DNA of 64,000 bases, taken from contig NZ_JADKZI010000001.1 of assembly GCF_017811815.1 (NCBI RefSeq), positions 1 to 64,000 on the forward strand. The letters are read 5' to 3'. A program made the translations under genes and the position numbers. Below, piece by piece: positions 16,441 to 24,261 of the stretch (position 1 is its first letter; each line of letters begins with the position of its first letter). Under the pieces are notes generated by a model. The model saw only the letters and a list, made by a program, of their open reading frames with translations. It did not search any database and was not told the origin of the DNA. This DNA comes from Flavonifractor sp. AGMB03687 (lineage in GTDB: Bacteria > Bacillota > Clostridia > Oscillospirales > Oscillospiraceae).

Positions 16441-18520
16441 ATGCCGTCAGTTGTCGGATGTTGGTCTCGTTCAGCTCATACCATACCGCATCCGCCTTTT
16501 GGGCCTGGGCTTCCAGAGCGGCCTCGTACTCGGCCTCAGAGACAGGCTGATGGTCCACCTCATAGGTGGTATTCTCCACATCCAGTTCACAGCGGAGGAG
16601 CGGCTCCATGGTGAGGCCCTCTTCCGTAAAGCGGACGGAAGCCACGCCCTCCTCCGTACCGGACAGGCTGGAGTAGGTAAAGGTGCCGTCGGTTTTCAGC
16701 TGCCAGAAGGTGCGCCAGTGGCTGGGATAGCCCCGGATCTCGTCCCCCTCCTGACGCAGGATTACATAGCCGCCCATGTCATTGGCCACGTCGGTGACCT
16801 GGAGGACCACCTCTTGGTTTCCGTCGCCGTCCAGATCCAGCACGGCAAACTCGGTCACGGCAGCGTAGGAGCTGTAGGGGCTGAAGGCCAGGGGAATGTC
16901 CAGGAGAAAGGTGGGAACCCCCTGGCCGGAGTCGTCCAGATAGAGGAAAGAGCTGTTGCCCAGCAGAACGTCCTGATAGGGGCTTTTCCCGCCGCCTGAG
17001 AAGGGGGTATAGGGGAGGGCGACGCCGGACTCCATCCAGCTCTCCCCAATGGCAACGGCGCTTTCGCCGTCCACCGGTACAGACACCTGGTCCAGCTCCA
17101 CCAAAAAGCCCTCCGCCGACGGGTCGAACCGGTATTGGTGCCACTCCGTCCGCCCCGCGCCGCTGGAGCCGCAGTGGCAGAGGACACCGTCCTCCCGCAC
17201 CACATAGAGGTTCCGTTCCCAGCCCTCCACCGCCAGCACGGGCTGGCCGTCCACCAGGGTATAGATGGCAAAGACATAGCCCTGGTCCAGATTCCAGATG
17301 TCGTTGCCCACCCAGCCCAGCAGCAGCTCCTCCGAGCCGTCCCCGTCCAGGTCCCGGCGGGCGTAACCGATCTGGTGCTCCTGTCCCCAGTAGGGGGCAA
17401 TGACAGCGGATACCAGGTCCGGATAATCGTCAGGCTGCTGTTGGAGAAAGGCCTCCTCATACCGAGCCAGAAGGGTTTTGTACGGGTCGAACTCCCCGGT
17501 AGTAGCCCTGGGTTGAGGATCCATATCGACCACGGTGCAGGCGCAGCAGGTGACTATCAGCCCCAGAATCAGCGCCAGGCAGACCGCCGCCTTGCCGGGC
17601 TTGCGGTAGCCCTTGATCCCCAAAAGCCGGGCTTTCAGCTGCCGCTTTTCCTCGCAGAGGGTGGCGGCCATTCCGGCGGAGGTCCGCCCCTGACGGGCGG
17701 CCAGCATCAGCAGCATATCCCCGTAATCCATGCGCTGGGCGGGGTCCATGGAGCGGATGACCGCCTCGTCGCAGGCCAACTCGCAGTCCAGGGCGATCTG
17801 CCGCCCCATCCAGTGGACCAGGGGGTTGAACCAGTAGAGGCTGGTCACCAGAGTCACCAGCCATTTGTAGAAGAGGTCCCCCCGCCGGTAATGGGTCAGC
17901 TCATGACGAAGCACGGCAGACAGGGCGGGACCGTTGAAAAGAGGGCCGCTTTGCGGAAGAACCACCACCGGGTGGAAGAGCCCCATCAGCATGGGGGTGC
18001 CCACCTGACTGCTGCAAACCAACCCCACCCGGCGGTTGTGCTTCAGCTGTTGGAACAGGGCAAGGGCCTCCGCCGGGGGCGGGGTGAGGGAGGCCCTGAT
18101 CCTGTGGGAAAAGAGGGCGTAGGCGGCGATATGCCAGCAGAAGAAGCCTGCCCCGACTGCCAGCCACAGGACAAACAGCACACCGGTAAGGGGGAAGACG
18201 GGAGCGGACGGCTCCGGGGTCTCATCCTGCTCTGCCGGGGCCTGCTCTGTAGGCAGCGTGACAGGGGTGGTCTGTACTTCTGCCTGATGGGGGAGCTGGG
18301 TCTCCTGCGTAACGGCCTCCCGGACCGGCTGGGGCGGCTCCGGCAGATGGATGCCATAGCCCACGGGAACCAGAAAGCGGAGGAGCACCGCCAGCCAGAT
18401 ATAATAGGTGAAGGCCTTGGGCACCTTGTTTCGCAGGGCGGGACGGATCAGCAGCAAAAGCACGCACAGCAGGGAGCCGGACAGGGTGAGGGAGAGCAGT
18501 GTGAGCAGAACCTCTTTCAT
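16439..18520 (-). CDS. BlaR1/MecR1-type M56 sensor peptidase with extra sensor domain
   Basis: This 693-residue membrane protein has an M56 (BlaR1/MecR1) module: several N-terminal helices and a zinc protease motif HELTHYRRGD, followed by a last helix (AAVCLALILGLIVTCCACTVV). Such proteases sense envelope stress and cut the cognate BlaI repressor. In place of a penicillin-binding domain, about 270 extracellular residues carry two DLDGDG repeats (RRDLDGDGSEELL and FAVLDLDGDGNQEVV) resembling Ca-binding FG-GAP/dockerin-like loops. The final ~140 residues resemble the C-terminus of the anti-sigma protein at 22136-23668. The ATG at 18520 overlaps the blaI stop (ATGA), and AGGAGG precedes it. The inducing signal is unlikely to be a beta-lactam. 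Confidence 0.88.
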   Translation of the reverse strand: MKEVLLTLLSLTLSGSLLCVLLLLIRPALRNKVPKAFTYYIWLAVLLRFLVPVGYGIHLPEPPQPVREAVTQETQLPHQAEVQTTPVTLPTEQAPAEQDETPEPSAPVFPLTGVLFVLWLAVGAGFFCWHIAAYALFSHRIRASLTPPPAEALALFQQLKHNRRVGLVCSSQVGTPMLMGLFHPVVVLPQSGPLFNGPALSAVLRHELTHYRRGDLFYKWLVTLVTSLYWFNPLVHWMGRQIALDCELACDEAVIRSMDPAQRMDYGDMLLMLAARQGRTSAGMAATLCEEKRQLKARLLGIKGYRKPGKAAVCLALILGLIVTCCACTVVDMDPQPRATTGEFDPYKTLLARYEEAFLQQQPDDYPDLVSAVIAPYWGQEHQIGYARRDLDGDGSEELLLGWVGNDIWNLDQGYVFAIYTLVDGQPVLAVEGWERNLYVVREDGVLCHCGSSGAGRTEWHQYRFDPSAEGFLVELDQVSVPVDGESAVAIGESWMESGVALPYTPFSGGGKSPYQDVLLGNSSFLYLDDSGQGVPTFLLDIPLAFSPYSSYAAVTEFAVLDLDGDGNQEVVLQVTDVANDMGGYVILRQEGDEIRGYPSHWRTFWQLKTDGTFTYSSLSGTEEGVASVRFTEEGLTMEPLLRCELDVENTTYEVDHQPVSEAEYEAALEAQAQKADAVWYELNETNIRQLTA

Positions 18521-18891
18521 GTGGACTCCTCCTGGTGGAACAGGGCGGACAGCTCGGCAATTTCCGACTGGCTCAGTTGGCCGTCGGACAGCAGGGAGGC
18601 CACCAGCTTTTTGGCGCTGCCGTTGAATACCTTGTTGACCAGATGGCGGGCGGACCAGCGGCCATATTCCGCCTGGGTGATGGCCGCCCGGTACATCCCC
18701 CGCCGCTCCAGCACCACCGCGCCCTTCTCGCACAGACGGCGCAGCAGGGTTTTGACGGTGGAATCCTCCCAGCCGCACTGGGCGGACAGGATACGGCGGA
18801 TCTCAGAGAGGGCCGCCGGCTGGGGAAGACTCCACAGCACCTTCATGACCTCCAGCTCCGCATCCTGGATCTTTTCAGCACCCATACACAT
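18517..18891 (-). CDS. blaI: BlaI/MecI-family repressor
   Basis: The 124-residue winged-helix protein fits the BlaI/MecI/CopY family in length and layout: recognition region LSEIRRIL..., then VKTLLRRLCEKGAVVLERRG, then a C-terminal dimerisation helix region. It would repress its own operon with the BlaR-like gene until cut by that protease. The start at 18891 has AGGAGG five bases upstream; a second ATG is two codons in. It overlaps the BlaR start by four bases (ATGA). Its own promoter carries the large inverted repeat at 18904-18949. Confidence 0.9.
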   Translation of the reverse strand: MCMGAEKIQDAELEVMKVLWSLPQPAALSEIRRILSAQCGWEDSTVKTLLRRLCEKGAVVLERRGMYRAAITQAEYGRWSARHLVNKVFNGSAKKLVASLLSDGQLSQSEIAELSALFHQEEST

Positions 18892-18903
18892 AGCGACCTC
18901 CTA

Positions 18904-18958
18904 AAAGTTTACTGTTGTAACCTAACATAAGGCTACAACAGTAAACTTTATTTGTCAA
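18904..18958 (-). promoter_or_regulatory. blaI promoter with 16-bp inverted-repeat operator
   Basis: AAAGTTTACTGTTGTA (18904-18919) and its exact complement (18934-18949) form a perfect 16-bp inverted repeat with a 14-bp gap. Each arm also holds TAC-N4-GTA, a small dyad similar to BlaI/MecI operators. On the minus strand a consensus TTGACA -35 (18953-18958) is followed 17 nt later by TAGCCT, a weak -10. The arms therefore cover the spacer and start region and reach the ribosome site of blaI, which is what an autorepressed operator should look like. Confidence 0.75.
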
Positions 18959-19662
18959 GAGGTTTCCTCGGCGGGCTGGACCATTTCTGACTCCGCCTCC
19001 ACCACTGGGATCCCCTGCTCCTGCCGGTAGGCGATGAGCCAGGCGGGTTCATGGAAGCCGTCGTAGCCGTCGGGGTAGGTGCCCAGTACAGAATCCATGC
19101 TTCCGTCCTGGTGATAGAGGAACTCGAAGCAGCTGTAGTTGTCCGGTGTGCCGCCCACCAGCACGTCGTGGATAAGGTCGTTTTCGTCCGTATAGGTGTA
19201 GACATAGGCCTCCGTCTCGGAGAATTGGCCGGTGATGTCCAGCGCCTGTCCGTTCTCGGTGGTGAGCCACACCTTACCGTCCCGGACCTCCACCGGGGAG
19301 AAATCCGGGTCCGAGGGGCCGGTGATCTCAAAGTAAAGATAGCCGTCGTTGCCGTCTCTTACGGTCGCCTGGCCGCCAGTGAGGTAGGTGGTGCAGCTGA
19401 GGATGCCGGAGGCGGCCAAAGCCCCGATGGTCAGGATGACGGCTACAGCTGCGGCGGTGAGCAGATTGCGGCAGTGGTTCACTGTCACCTGGGCCAGCCA
19501 GGCCCGCTCCTTCCCCTGGGCGGGAGGGGCTTCCATGAGTTTGAGAAAGACCGACTGGCACACGTCCTCGGCGTCCTGGGGCGAGCGGGTGTAGCTCAGG
19601 GCCAGGCCGTAGACCATGGACCGGTACCGGTCGAACAGGGGGAGAAACTCCGCTTCGGTCAT
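18955..19662 (-). CDS. ECF sigma region 2 fused to membrane/sensor domain
   Basis: The 235-residue product starts as an ECF sigma factor (region 2: FDRYRSMVYGLALSYTRSPQ, then DAEDVCQSVFLKLME, to WLAQVTVNHCRNLL, residues ~1-70). It then runs directly into a membrane helix (AAAVAVILTIGALAASGIL, ~71-90) and a ~145-residue extracellular domain. Region 4, which reads the -35 box, is missing. It looks like the result of an in-frame deletion that joined a sigma gene to its anti-sigma partner; compare the intact pair at 22136-24143. Start at 19662, with AAGGAGG eight bases upstream. It could be a decaying remnant or a membrane-tethered decoy. The extracellular part is unrecognised. Confidence 0.75.
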   Translation of the reverse strand: MTEAEFLPLFDRYRSMVYGLALSYTRSPQDAEDVCQSVFLKLMEAPPAQGKERAWLAQVTVNHCRNLLTAAAVAVILTIGALAASGILSCTTYLTGGQATVRDGNDGYLYFEITGPSDPDFSPVEVRDGKVWLTTENGQALDITGQFSETEAYVYTYTDENDLIHDVLVGGTPDNYSCFEFLYHQDGSMDSVLGTYPDGYDGFHEPAWLIAYRQEQGIPVVEAESEMVQPAEETS

Positions 19663-19728
19663 CCAAACACCTCCTTTTGCTGCGCATTGTGGCCACGCAG
19701 ATAAGACAGGGCAGCACCCCAAAATCTG

Positions 19729-19752
19729 ACGGGATAGCCTGAAAATTTTTCA
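19729..19752 (-). promoter_or_regulatory. ECF-type promoter of the sigma/sensor fusion gene
   Basis: Minus strand: TGAAAAAT, 13 nt, CGTCAG. The same layout (TGACAAAT, 13 nt, CGTACC) precedes the intact ECF sigma gene at 24182-24205, with identical spacing. Both resemble ECF promoters of the TGAAAC-N16-CGTA class. Confidence 0.5.
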
Positions 19753-19772
19753 GCCCATAAAGGGGATGGCCG

Positions 19773-19801
19773 TTGTCAAAAATGAGACTCTTTGGTATAA
19801 T
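19773..19801 (+). promoter_or_regulatory. Promoter of the FAD-dependent protein gene
   Basis: TTGTCA, 17 nt, TATAAT: a near-consensus sigma-A promoter 60 nt upstream of the ATG at 19863. Confidence 0.7.
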
Positions 19802-19862
19802 ATCAAATTGGAAAGGCATGTGCTATGCCTTCCGAAATATGACGTAAAGTGAGAGATCGCAC

Positions 19863-21257
19863 ATGAACACACGGTATGACGTTGCTATTCTCGGCTGCGG
19901 CGAGGCCGGTATTTTCGCCGGGTATGAGCTGATGCACCGCAATCCCGGACTGAAGGTGGTGGCCCTGGATCAGGGGGCCGACATCTATACCCGCAGCTGC
20001 CCCATTGTGGCGGGCAAGGTGAAGGAGTGCATTCACTGCAAGGTGTGCGGCACCATGTGCGGCTTTGGCGGCGCCGGCGCCTTTTCCGACGGCAAATATA
20101 ACTTTACCACCGCCTTTGGCGGCTGGCTTACCGACTTCATGCCCAAAGAGGAGGTCATGAGCCTCATCGACTACGTGGACTCCATCAACATGAAGCACGG
20201 CGCCACCGATAAGGTCTTCTCCACCGATACCCCGGCGGCCCGGGCTCTAGAGAAGCGTGCCCTGGAGCACGACCTCCACCTGCTCCAGGCCCGGTGCAAG
20301 CACCTGGGCACCGAGAACAACCTGAAAATTCTCCAGAGCATCTATGAGGAGTGCCGCAAGGGTGTGGAGTTCCGCTTCAACACCTCCGTCACCAAGATCA
20401 TGGACCTGAAGGGGGAGGGCTACCGGCTCATCACTGAGAAGGGCGACGAGATCGACTGCACCTGGCTCATTGCCGGCCCCGGCCGCTCCGGCGCCGAGTG
20501 GTTCTCCAACCAGTGCAAGGAGCTGGGCATTCAGCTCATCAACAACCAGGTGGATATCGGTGTGCGGGTGGAGCTGCCCGCCAAGGTCTTTGAGCACATC
20601 ACCGACGTGGTGTACGAGTCCAAGCTGGTGTACCGCACCAAGCAGTACGGCGACCAGGTGCGTACCTTCTGCATGAACCCCTACGGTCACGTGGTGGCCG
20701 AGAGCGTGGAGGGCATCAACACCGTCAACGGCCACTCCTACTCCGATCCCGCCCTCCAGAGCGAGAACACCAACTTCGCCCTGCTGGTGTCCAACCGGTT
20801 CACTCAGCCTTTCAACGAGCCCTACCGCTACGGTAAGCACATCGCCTCCCTGAGCAATATGCTGGCTGGCGGCGTGCTGGTCCAGCGCTTCGGCGATCTG
20901 GTCAGCGGTATCCGCACCAACGAGCACCGGATGAGCAAGTCCTTCGTCCGGCCCACCCTCACTGCCGCTGTGCCCGGCGATCTATCCCTGGCCCTGCCCA
21001 AGCGGCAGCTGGACGACATCATCGAGATGATCTACCAGCTGGATAAGATCGCCCCCGGTACCGCCAACTACGACACCCTGCTCTACGGCGCGGAGGTCAA
21101 GTTCTACTCCGCCCGGCTGGCTCTGTCCGGTGAGCTGGAGACCTCTCTCCCCGGCTTCTTTGCTGTGGGCGACGGCGCGGGCGTCACCCGCGGCCTGGCG
21201 CAAGCTGGTGCCTCCGGCGTGAAGGCGGCCCAGGTCATCCTGAACCGGCTGAAGTAA
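19863..21257 (+). CDS. Uncharacterised FAD-dependent dehydrogenase
   Basis: The 464-residue protein begins with a Rossmann FAD-binding motif (ILGCGEAGIFAGYEL) and has a second conserved block near the C-terminus (GFFAVGDGAGVTRGLAQAG), as in uncharacterised FAD-dependent dehydrogenases (COG2509-like). A cysteine cluster CIHCKVCGTMC at residues ~57-67 could be redox-active or bind an Fe-S centre; this is inference. It has no membrane segment and should be cytosolic. The gene is single, with its own promoter and terminator. The ribosome site is weak (GTGAGAG). Substrate unknown. Confidence 0.82.
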   Translation: MNTRYDVAILGCGEAGIFAGYELMHRNPGLKVVALDQGADIYTRSCPIVAGKVKECIHCKVCGTMCGFGGAGAFSDGKYNFTTAFGGWLTDFMPKEEVMSLIDYVDSINMKHGATDKVFSTDTPAARALEKRALEHDLHLLQARCKHLGTENNLKILQSIYEECRKGVEFRFNTSVTKIMDLKGEGYRLITEKGDEIDCTWLIAGPGRSGAEWFSNQCKELGIQLINNQVDIGVRVELPAKVFEHITDVVYESKLVYRTKQYGDQVRTFCMNPYGHVVAESVEGINTVNGHSYSDPALQSENTNFALLVSNRFTQPFNEPYRYGKHIASLSNMLAGGVLVQRFGDLVSGIRTNEHRMSKSFVRPTLTAAVPGDLSLALPKRQLDDIIEMIYQLDKIAPGTANYDTLLYGAEVKFYSARLALSGELETSLPGFFAVGDGAGVTRGLAQAGASGVKAAQVILNRLK

Positions 21258-21264
21258 AGACAAG

Positions 21265-21304
21265 AAAAAACAGCTGCAAGCCATATGGCTTGCAGCTGTT
21301 TTTT
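21265..21304. terminator. Bidirectional terminator
   Basis: AAAAAACAGCTGCAAGCC pairs perfectly with its complement (18-bp stem, loop ATAT). It lies between the FAD gene and the converging membrane protein gene. Confidence 0.9.
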
Positions 21305-21313
21305 ATTTGCTGA

Positions 21314-21994
21314 TCAGGCGGCGGAGACGCCGGCGTTGGGCAGCTGGTTGGAATCGGGCTTCTTCACCAGGAAGGCCAGCCGCTTGCAGAAGAACCGGGA
21401 GATAAAGCCCACCGTCAGGGCGCACACTACGGTGCCCTCCCGCAGGCCGTGGATGGAGCCCAGGTCCAGCAGAGACAGCAGGGTGGCGGCGGCCACCATG
21501 GTCAGGTCGTAGCCGGTCTTGGTCTTGCCGAAGTCCCAGTGGAACTCCTGGCTGCACACCCGGACAAAGCCCTCGCAGGGGAGGATGAGCACATTGGGGA
21601 TGACCTCCAGAGCCACACCCAGGCCCAGGCAGCTGCAGCCCAGCAGCAGCACCACCCAGTGTCCGGCGTAGGACTGGGGGATCAGGTCGGACAGCAGAGA
21701 CATCCACAGGTCGATGCAGCAGGAAAACACGAAGGTGGCGGGGATCTGGAGCAGCTGGATGGGCTGAAACTTCTTGCGGAGGATCAGAATCTGGCCGCCC
21801 AGCATGACGCAGTTTACGACGAAGGTAAAGGTGCCCAGAGAGACGCCGGGGAACACGAAGGTCAGCACATAGGCCAGACTGGACACCGCGGAGGTGCCCA
21901 TGCCAGCCAGCGTGATCAGGGAGATACCCAGTGCCGAGCAGAGGACACCGGCGAAGAAAATGAGGTAGCGCCGGAGCAGTCCGGTGTGAGACAT
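21314..21994 (-). CDS. YczE/YyaS/YitT-type membrane protein
   Basis: This 226-residue integral membrane protein has about five or six helices and the family features FFAGVLCSALGISLITLAGMG (split: FFAGVLCSALGI, then LAGMGTSAVSSLAYVL) and, later, GLGVALEVIPNVLILPCEGF. This fits the YczE/YyaS (DUF6198, COG2364) family of unknown function. The start at 21994 has GGAGG eight bases upstream; the longer start at 22009 is unsupported. It is a single-gene unit that ends at the shared terminator. Confidence 0.75.
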   Translation of the reverse strand: MSHTGLLRRYLIFFAGVLCSALGISLITLAGMGTSAVSSLAYVLTFVFPGVSLGTFTFVVNCVMLGGQILILRKKFQPIQLLQIPATFVFSCCIDLWMSLLSDLIPQSYAGHWVVLLLGCSCLGLGVALEVIPNVLILPCEGFVRVCSQEFHWDFGKTKTGYDLTMVAAATLLSLLDLGSIHGLREGTVVCALTVGFISRFFCKRLAFLVKKPDSNQLPNAGVSAA

Positions 21995-22135
21995 GTGGCT
22001 CGCCTCCAAAAAATCATTTTTTAGAACTAAAAATAGTTTAGCACGTTGAAGGGGGGCGGTTCAAGATGCATCTTTACCAAAACGAAAGTGGCTTTTTTGT
22101 GGAATTAACAGGGAGAACCGGGAAGGGATGGGGCC

Positions 22136-23668
22136 TTAGGTATCCCAAAAGGACGCCAGATATACGTAGGTAAAAGGATACCAGGAGGCGTTCTCTTTGC
22201 TTTGTTGAACGGAGAACGCGGACTCATATTCCGCCTGGGTGACCGACTGGTAGTCCAGATAGTAGTCGGTGCGCCAGGTGCCGGTTTCGTCCGTGGTGGT
22301 ATCTACGGAACCCAGAGGCGCGGTGCCCCAGTCATGGCTGGGCCGGCCTGAGGCATCGGTATCCGTAAAGAACATGAGGCCGAACCCCTGGGAGGTGTCA
22401 TAGGAATAGGAGTAGCTGCCGTCGGTTTTCAGATCCAGAAGCTCCTGTTCCTCCAGAGTATAGCCGTAGATGGTGCCGCTGCCATCTTGCCGCAGCACCA
22501 CCCAGCCGGAGTAAGGGCCGGAGTCTAGGCGCAGACAGAGCACGACCTCCGGGGCGCCGTCCCGGTCCAGGTCGACCACGGCAAAGGTGTCCGCCGACAG
22601 CCCATCTCCCCGGGGGGCATGCTCCTGCAAAAACCGGGACAGGGTGGTGGAGACGCTGCCGCGGGTGTCGTAAAAGGCGCCGTCCTCCAGCAGTACAGAG
22701 CGAAACCGGGCGGACAGGACGGGAACGGACGTCCCGGCGCCCTGGGGGGTCGTCTCCCGGAGAGACGGGTCCGGCGGCCGGGCGGGGGTGAGGAGGGAGA
22801 GGGCAAAGCTGTCCGCCAGCTCCTCCAGGTCCTGCCGGCTCACCCCCTGCTCCGTGCCGGCCAGTACGTTGATGAGGAGAAAGGAGTCCTCCAGGTCGGC
22901 CAGCACCAGCCCCCGGTCCGGGCCCAAATCCAGGGTGACCTCCCGGCCCTCGGCGGTGCGGTAGTGCCATTCCTGGTAGGAAGATAGGTCCCCCACATTC
23001 AGATACACGTCGTTGAGGGTGCCCTTGACGCTGCGGCGGAACTGGTAGGACAGCTCCCCGTATCCGCTGGTGGTCAGGTATCCGTCATAGTGGAAGGTGC
23101 CGTCCTCATAGATCCGGCCGGAATAAGCGGTATTGTCCCCCAGAAAATCCCCCAGAAGGGAGATCCATTCCGCCTGGTCCTCCACTACATGGTTCCAGGT
23201 GTGGAGGGTCAGGCCGTACCGAGCGGCGATCTCCTCCAGCTCGTCCGCCATGTCCTGGGTGTACACGCTGTAGCAGCTGTATTTGGCCAGACTTTGGTCC
23301 ATATGGTTGCCCACGATCCTGGCGATGCTGCCGTCCGGATCGTAGGAGGCAAGAAAATCGTTCCACTCCGCCAGGGCCTGGCTCTCCGGGGAGGTGATAT
23401 AGCCGGACAGGCTGAGGGAGTCAGCAGGTGCCGGTTTCTCGGACTGGACAGTGGACTTGGGCAGCAGCAGGTCCCGCACCCCAAGCAGGTTGGCGGCCAC
23501 CGCTCCGGCGGACAGGGCGGCAAGCACTGCCACAACAGCGGCCAGCAGCCACAGACGGCGGGGCCGCCGTTTTTTGGGCCGCTCCTTCTGGGCAAAGTCC
23601 TCCCAGCGGATGGTGGAAGTACTGTGGACCTGGGAGAAGGTCTTTTGATAGAATTCCCGGTTAGTCAT
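22136..23668 (-). CDS. Membrane anti-sigma factor with DLDxDG sensor domain
   Basis: The 510-residue protein has a ~40-residue cytoplasmic N-terminus (RWEDFAQKERPKKRRPRR), one membrane helix (LWLLAAVVAVLAALSAGAVAA) and a large extracellular part. The layout and the 8-nt overlap with the upstream sigma gene make it a probable anti-sigma factor. No zinc motif (HxxxCxxC) is present, so it is not the ZAS type. The C-terminal block (FAVVDLDRDGAPEVVLC, WVVLRQDG, LKTDGSYSYS, VTQAEYESA, WYPF) matches, in the same order, the C-terminus of the BlaR-like protein at 16439-18520. The two probably sense the same type of signal. No terminator is obvious downstream. Confidence 0.8.
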   Translation of the reverse strand: MTNREFYQKTFSQVHSTSTIRWEDFAQKERPKKRRPRRLWLLAAVVAVLAALSAGAVAANLLGVRDLLLPKSTVQSEKPAPADSLSLSGYITSPESQALAEWNDFLASYDPDGSIARIVGNHMDQSLAKYSCYSVYTQDMADELEEIAARYGLTLHTWNHVVEDQAEWISLLGDFLGDNTAYSGRIYEDGTFHYDGYLTTSGYGELSYQFRRSVKGTLNDVYLNVGDLSSYQEWHYRTAEGREVTLDLGPDRGLVLADLEDSFLLINVLAGTEQGVSRQDLEELADSFALSLLTPARPPDPSLRETTPQGAGTSVPVLSARFRSVLLEDGAFYDTRGSVSTTLSRFLQEHAPRGDGLSADTFAVVDLDRDGAPEVVLCLRLDSGPYSGWVVLRQDGSGTIYGYTLEEQELLDLKTDGSYSYSYDTSQGFGLMFFTDTDASGRPSHDWGTAPLGSVDTTTDETGTWRTDYYLDYQSVTQAEYESAFSVQQSKENASWYPFTYVYLASFWDT

Positions 23669-24143
23669 CCTGCCACACCTCCCCCAACTGTTCCTTCAGC
23701 TTGGCCCGGGCCCGAGACAGCCGGGTGGTCACTGCTGAGGTCTCCAGATTCAGCAGCCCTCCGATCTCCCGGGCCGACAGTTCCTCATAGTAGTAGAGCA
23801 CCAGTACAATGCGGTAGATCTCCGGCAGGGCCATGACGGCCTGATAGAGAGCCTCCTCCTCCGGCTGCTGAAACACCGGCTGAGGCGGTACCTCCTCCAG
23901 TGAGGCCCGCCGCTTCCGCCAGGGACTGCGCAGCACATCCCGGCAGTAATTCACCGTCACCCGTAGCAGCCACCGCCGCAGGTGCTCCTCCCCCTGGAAG
24001 GGCTTTTGGGCGGTGTACAGCCGTAGAAAGACCTCCTGTACCGCGTCGTCCGCGTCCTGGGGACTGGCCAGGACGTGGAGTGCCACCCGGTAGACCGTGT
24101 CCTGATAGCGCTCCACCGCGGCGGTGAAGCTGGTTTTATCCAT
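23661..24143 (-). CDS. ECF RNA polymerase sigma factor
   Basis: The 160-residue protein is a complete ECF sigma factor: region 2 (YRVALHVLASPQDADDAVQEVFLRLY split across residues ~18-43) and region 4 (ALPEIYRIVLVLYYYEELSA, then EIGGLLNLETSAVTTRLSRARAKL). It would direct RNA polymerase to envelope-stress promoters and is co-encoded with its anti-sigma partner (8-nt overlap). The start has GGGGGAG six bases upstream. Its promoter matches an ECF pattern (24182-24205), so it is probably autoregulated. The same pattern precedes the sigma/sensor fusion gene. Confidence 0.92.
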   Translation of the reverse strand: MDKTSFTAAVERYQDTVYRVALHVLASPQDADDAVQEVFLRLYTAQKPFQGEEHLRRWLLRVTVNYCRDVLRSPWRKRRASLEEVPPQPVFQQPEEEALYQAVMALPEIYRIVLVLYYYEELSAREIGGLLNLETSAVTTRLSRARAKLKEQLGEVWQDD

Positions 24144-24181
24144 GGGCGTCTCCCCCTTGTCTGAATGGTTTCATTTATGGT

Positions 24182-24205
24182 ACGAGCGGGACAAGGGATT
24201 TGTCA
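24182..24205 (-). promoter_or_regulatory. ECF-type autoregulatory promoter
   Basis: Minus strand TGACAAAT, 13 nt, CGTACC, 39 nt before the sigma-factor ATG. The layout is the same as at 19729-19752. Confidence 0.5.
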
Positions 24206-24212
24206 CAGAAAG

Positions 24213-24248
24213 CGTCAAAAAACGGGATGCCGGTTGGCATCCCGTTTT
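24213..24248 (-). terminator. Terminator after CorC-type gene
   Basis: AAAACGGGATGCC (24219-24231) pairs with its complement (24236-24248, loop GGTT). On the minus strand it is followed by a T-tract (TTTTTTGACG). It ends the 24262-25608 gene. Confidence 0.85.
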
Positions 24249-24261
24249 CCTATAATTTGAT

